A stretch of DNA of 6,394 bases, taken from the NCBI GenBank assembly GCA_947455585.1, contig CANGOY010000112.1, positions 1 to 6,394 of the forward strand. The letters are read 5' to 3'. Positions 5,869 through 6,394 of the stretch are shown one piece after another (within the stretch, counting starts at the first letter, position 1; every line of letters begins with the position of its first letter). Both the position numbers and the translations under genes were made by a program. Source of the stretch: Comamonadaceae bacterium (lineage in GTDB: Bacteria; Pseudomonadota; Gammaproteobacteria; Burkholderiales; Burkholderiaceae_C). Below the pieces are notes generated by a model. The model saw only the letters and a list, made by a program, of their open reading frames with translations, was not told the DNA's origin and searched no databases.

Positions 5869-6394
5869 TTAGCCTTCGCTTGGGGCGTCAGTGCCGCCTT
5901 CGGCGTTGTCGTCTTCTGCGCCTTCGCTGAAGTGAGCATTGGCATCGTTTTCGACAATGCGTTGCAAGCCGCTGAGCTTGGCGCCTTCGTCCAAACCAAT
6001 CAAGGTCACGCCTTGTGTGGCGCGGCCCATTTCGCGGATTTCAGCCACGCGGGTACGCACCAGCACGCCGGTGTCGGTGATGAGCATGATTTCGTCGTCT
6101 GCTTGCACCAAGGTGGCAGCCACGACTTTGCCGTTGCGCTCAGATTGCTGGATGGCAATCATGCCTTTGGTGCCACGACCGTGGCGTGTGTATTCGCTGA
6201 TGTTGGTGCGTTTGCCGTAGCCGTTTTCAGTGGCTGTCAACACGCTGGCGCGAGCCACGGTTTCGTCGGCCGCGGCTGCTGGGTCTTCTTGCTCAGACAC
6301 CAACATGGCGATGACGCTTTGGCCTTCTTCAATCATCATGCCTCGCACACCGCGGGCACTACGACCCAAGGGGCGCACGTCATTTTCGTCAAAA
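5869..6394 (-). CDS. gyrA: DNA gyrase subunit A, C-terminal end (gene runs off the right edge)
   Basis: These are the last 174 codons of the gyrase subunit that cuts and rejoins DNA; the part seen belongs to the beta-pinwheel domain that wraps DNA. The frame reads in from the edge as FDENDVRPLGRSARGVRG and continues with VLTATENGYGKRTNISEY (51-68 of the visible part), GRGTKGMIAIQQSERNG (72-88), IMLITDTGVLVRTRVAEIR (102-120), GRATQGVTLI (123-132) and LQRIVEND (143-150). These match the last blades of E. coli GyrA closely. The protein ends in a short acidic tail, GAEDDNAEGGTDAPSEG. An Ala- and Asp/Glu-rich loop near visible residues 33-49 is longer than in E. coli. The catalytic tyrosine and the GyrA box lie outside the window. 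The TAA at 5871 is 7 bp before serC. A GTG at 6378 could be taken as a start but is clearly internal. Confidence 0.96.
   Translation of the reverse strand, partial: FDENDVRPLGRSARGVRGMMIEEGQSVIAMLVSEQEDPAAAADETVARASVLTATENGYGKRTNISEYTRHGRGTKGMIAIQQSERNGKVVAATLVQADDEIMLITDTGVLVRTRVAEIREMGRATQGVTLIGLDEGAKLSGLQRIVENDANAHFSEGAEDDNAEGGTDAPSEG

Noticed and set aside
5862..5999. 46-codon N-terminal extension of SerC
   Set aside because: It lies over the gyrA 3' end in another frame. The MNRPFNFSAGP start is the family standard.

Overview
The window is a compact run of housekeeping genes, all transcribed from the minus strand (right to left). In transcription order it holds the 3' end of gyrA (partial), serC, pheA, tyrA, a fused aroA-cmk gene and the 5' end of rpsA (partial). 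This gene order, GC content in the mid-50s by eye, a single AroA-Cmk polypeptide and a P-protein directly followed by tyrA all suggest a betaproteobacterium of the order Burkholderiales, probably Comamonadaceae (Limnohabitans, Rhodoferax or Polaromonas relatives). The family is inferred from gene content and protein motifs, not from a database search.

Layout from right to left: the last 174 codons of DNA gyrase subunit A (6394-5869); 7 bp later phosphoserine aminotransferase serC (5861-4770); a 27 bp gap; bifunctional chorismate mutase/prephenate dehydratase pheA (4742-3642), whose stop codon overlaps the start of prephenate dehydrogenase tyrA (3645-2740) in an ATGA motif; a 46 bp gap holding a small perfect inverted repeat; aroA-cmk (2693-681), in which EPSP synthase runs without a stop into cytidylate kinase; a 179 bp intergenic region (502-680) with a possible promoter and a hairpin-containing leader; and ribosomal protein S1, rpsA (501 to the window edge, 167 codons seen).

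The tight spacing implies one transcription unit from gyrA or serC through cmk. AroA makes EPSP, which chorismate synthase (encoded elsewhere) converts to chorismate. PheA converts chorismate to prephenate and then phenylpyruvate, while TyrA sends prephenate to 4-hydroxyphenylpyruvate. SerC feeds serine synthesis and can also work in pyridoxal phosphate synthesis. Cmk (CMP/dCMP recycling), GyrA and S1 tie the cluster to replication and translation. A separate aromatic aminotransferase (hisC type), found between pheA and tyrA in some relatives as I recall, is absent here.

No mobile element, tRNA, rRNA, CRISPR array, phage gene or foreign-looking region was seen, and I found no sign of an undescribed system. 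The points worth a second look are the enzyme fusion and its possible internal start, the rpsA leader, the inverted repeat before aroA, and a few active-site substitutions in TyrA, PheA and SerC. Every stretch without a gene is under 200 bp.
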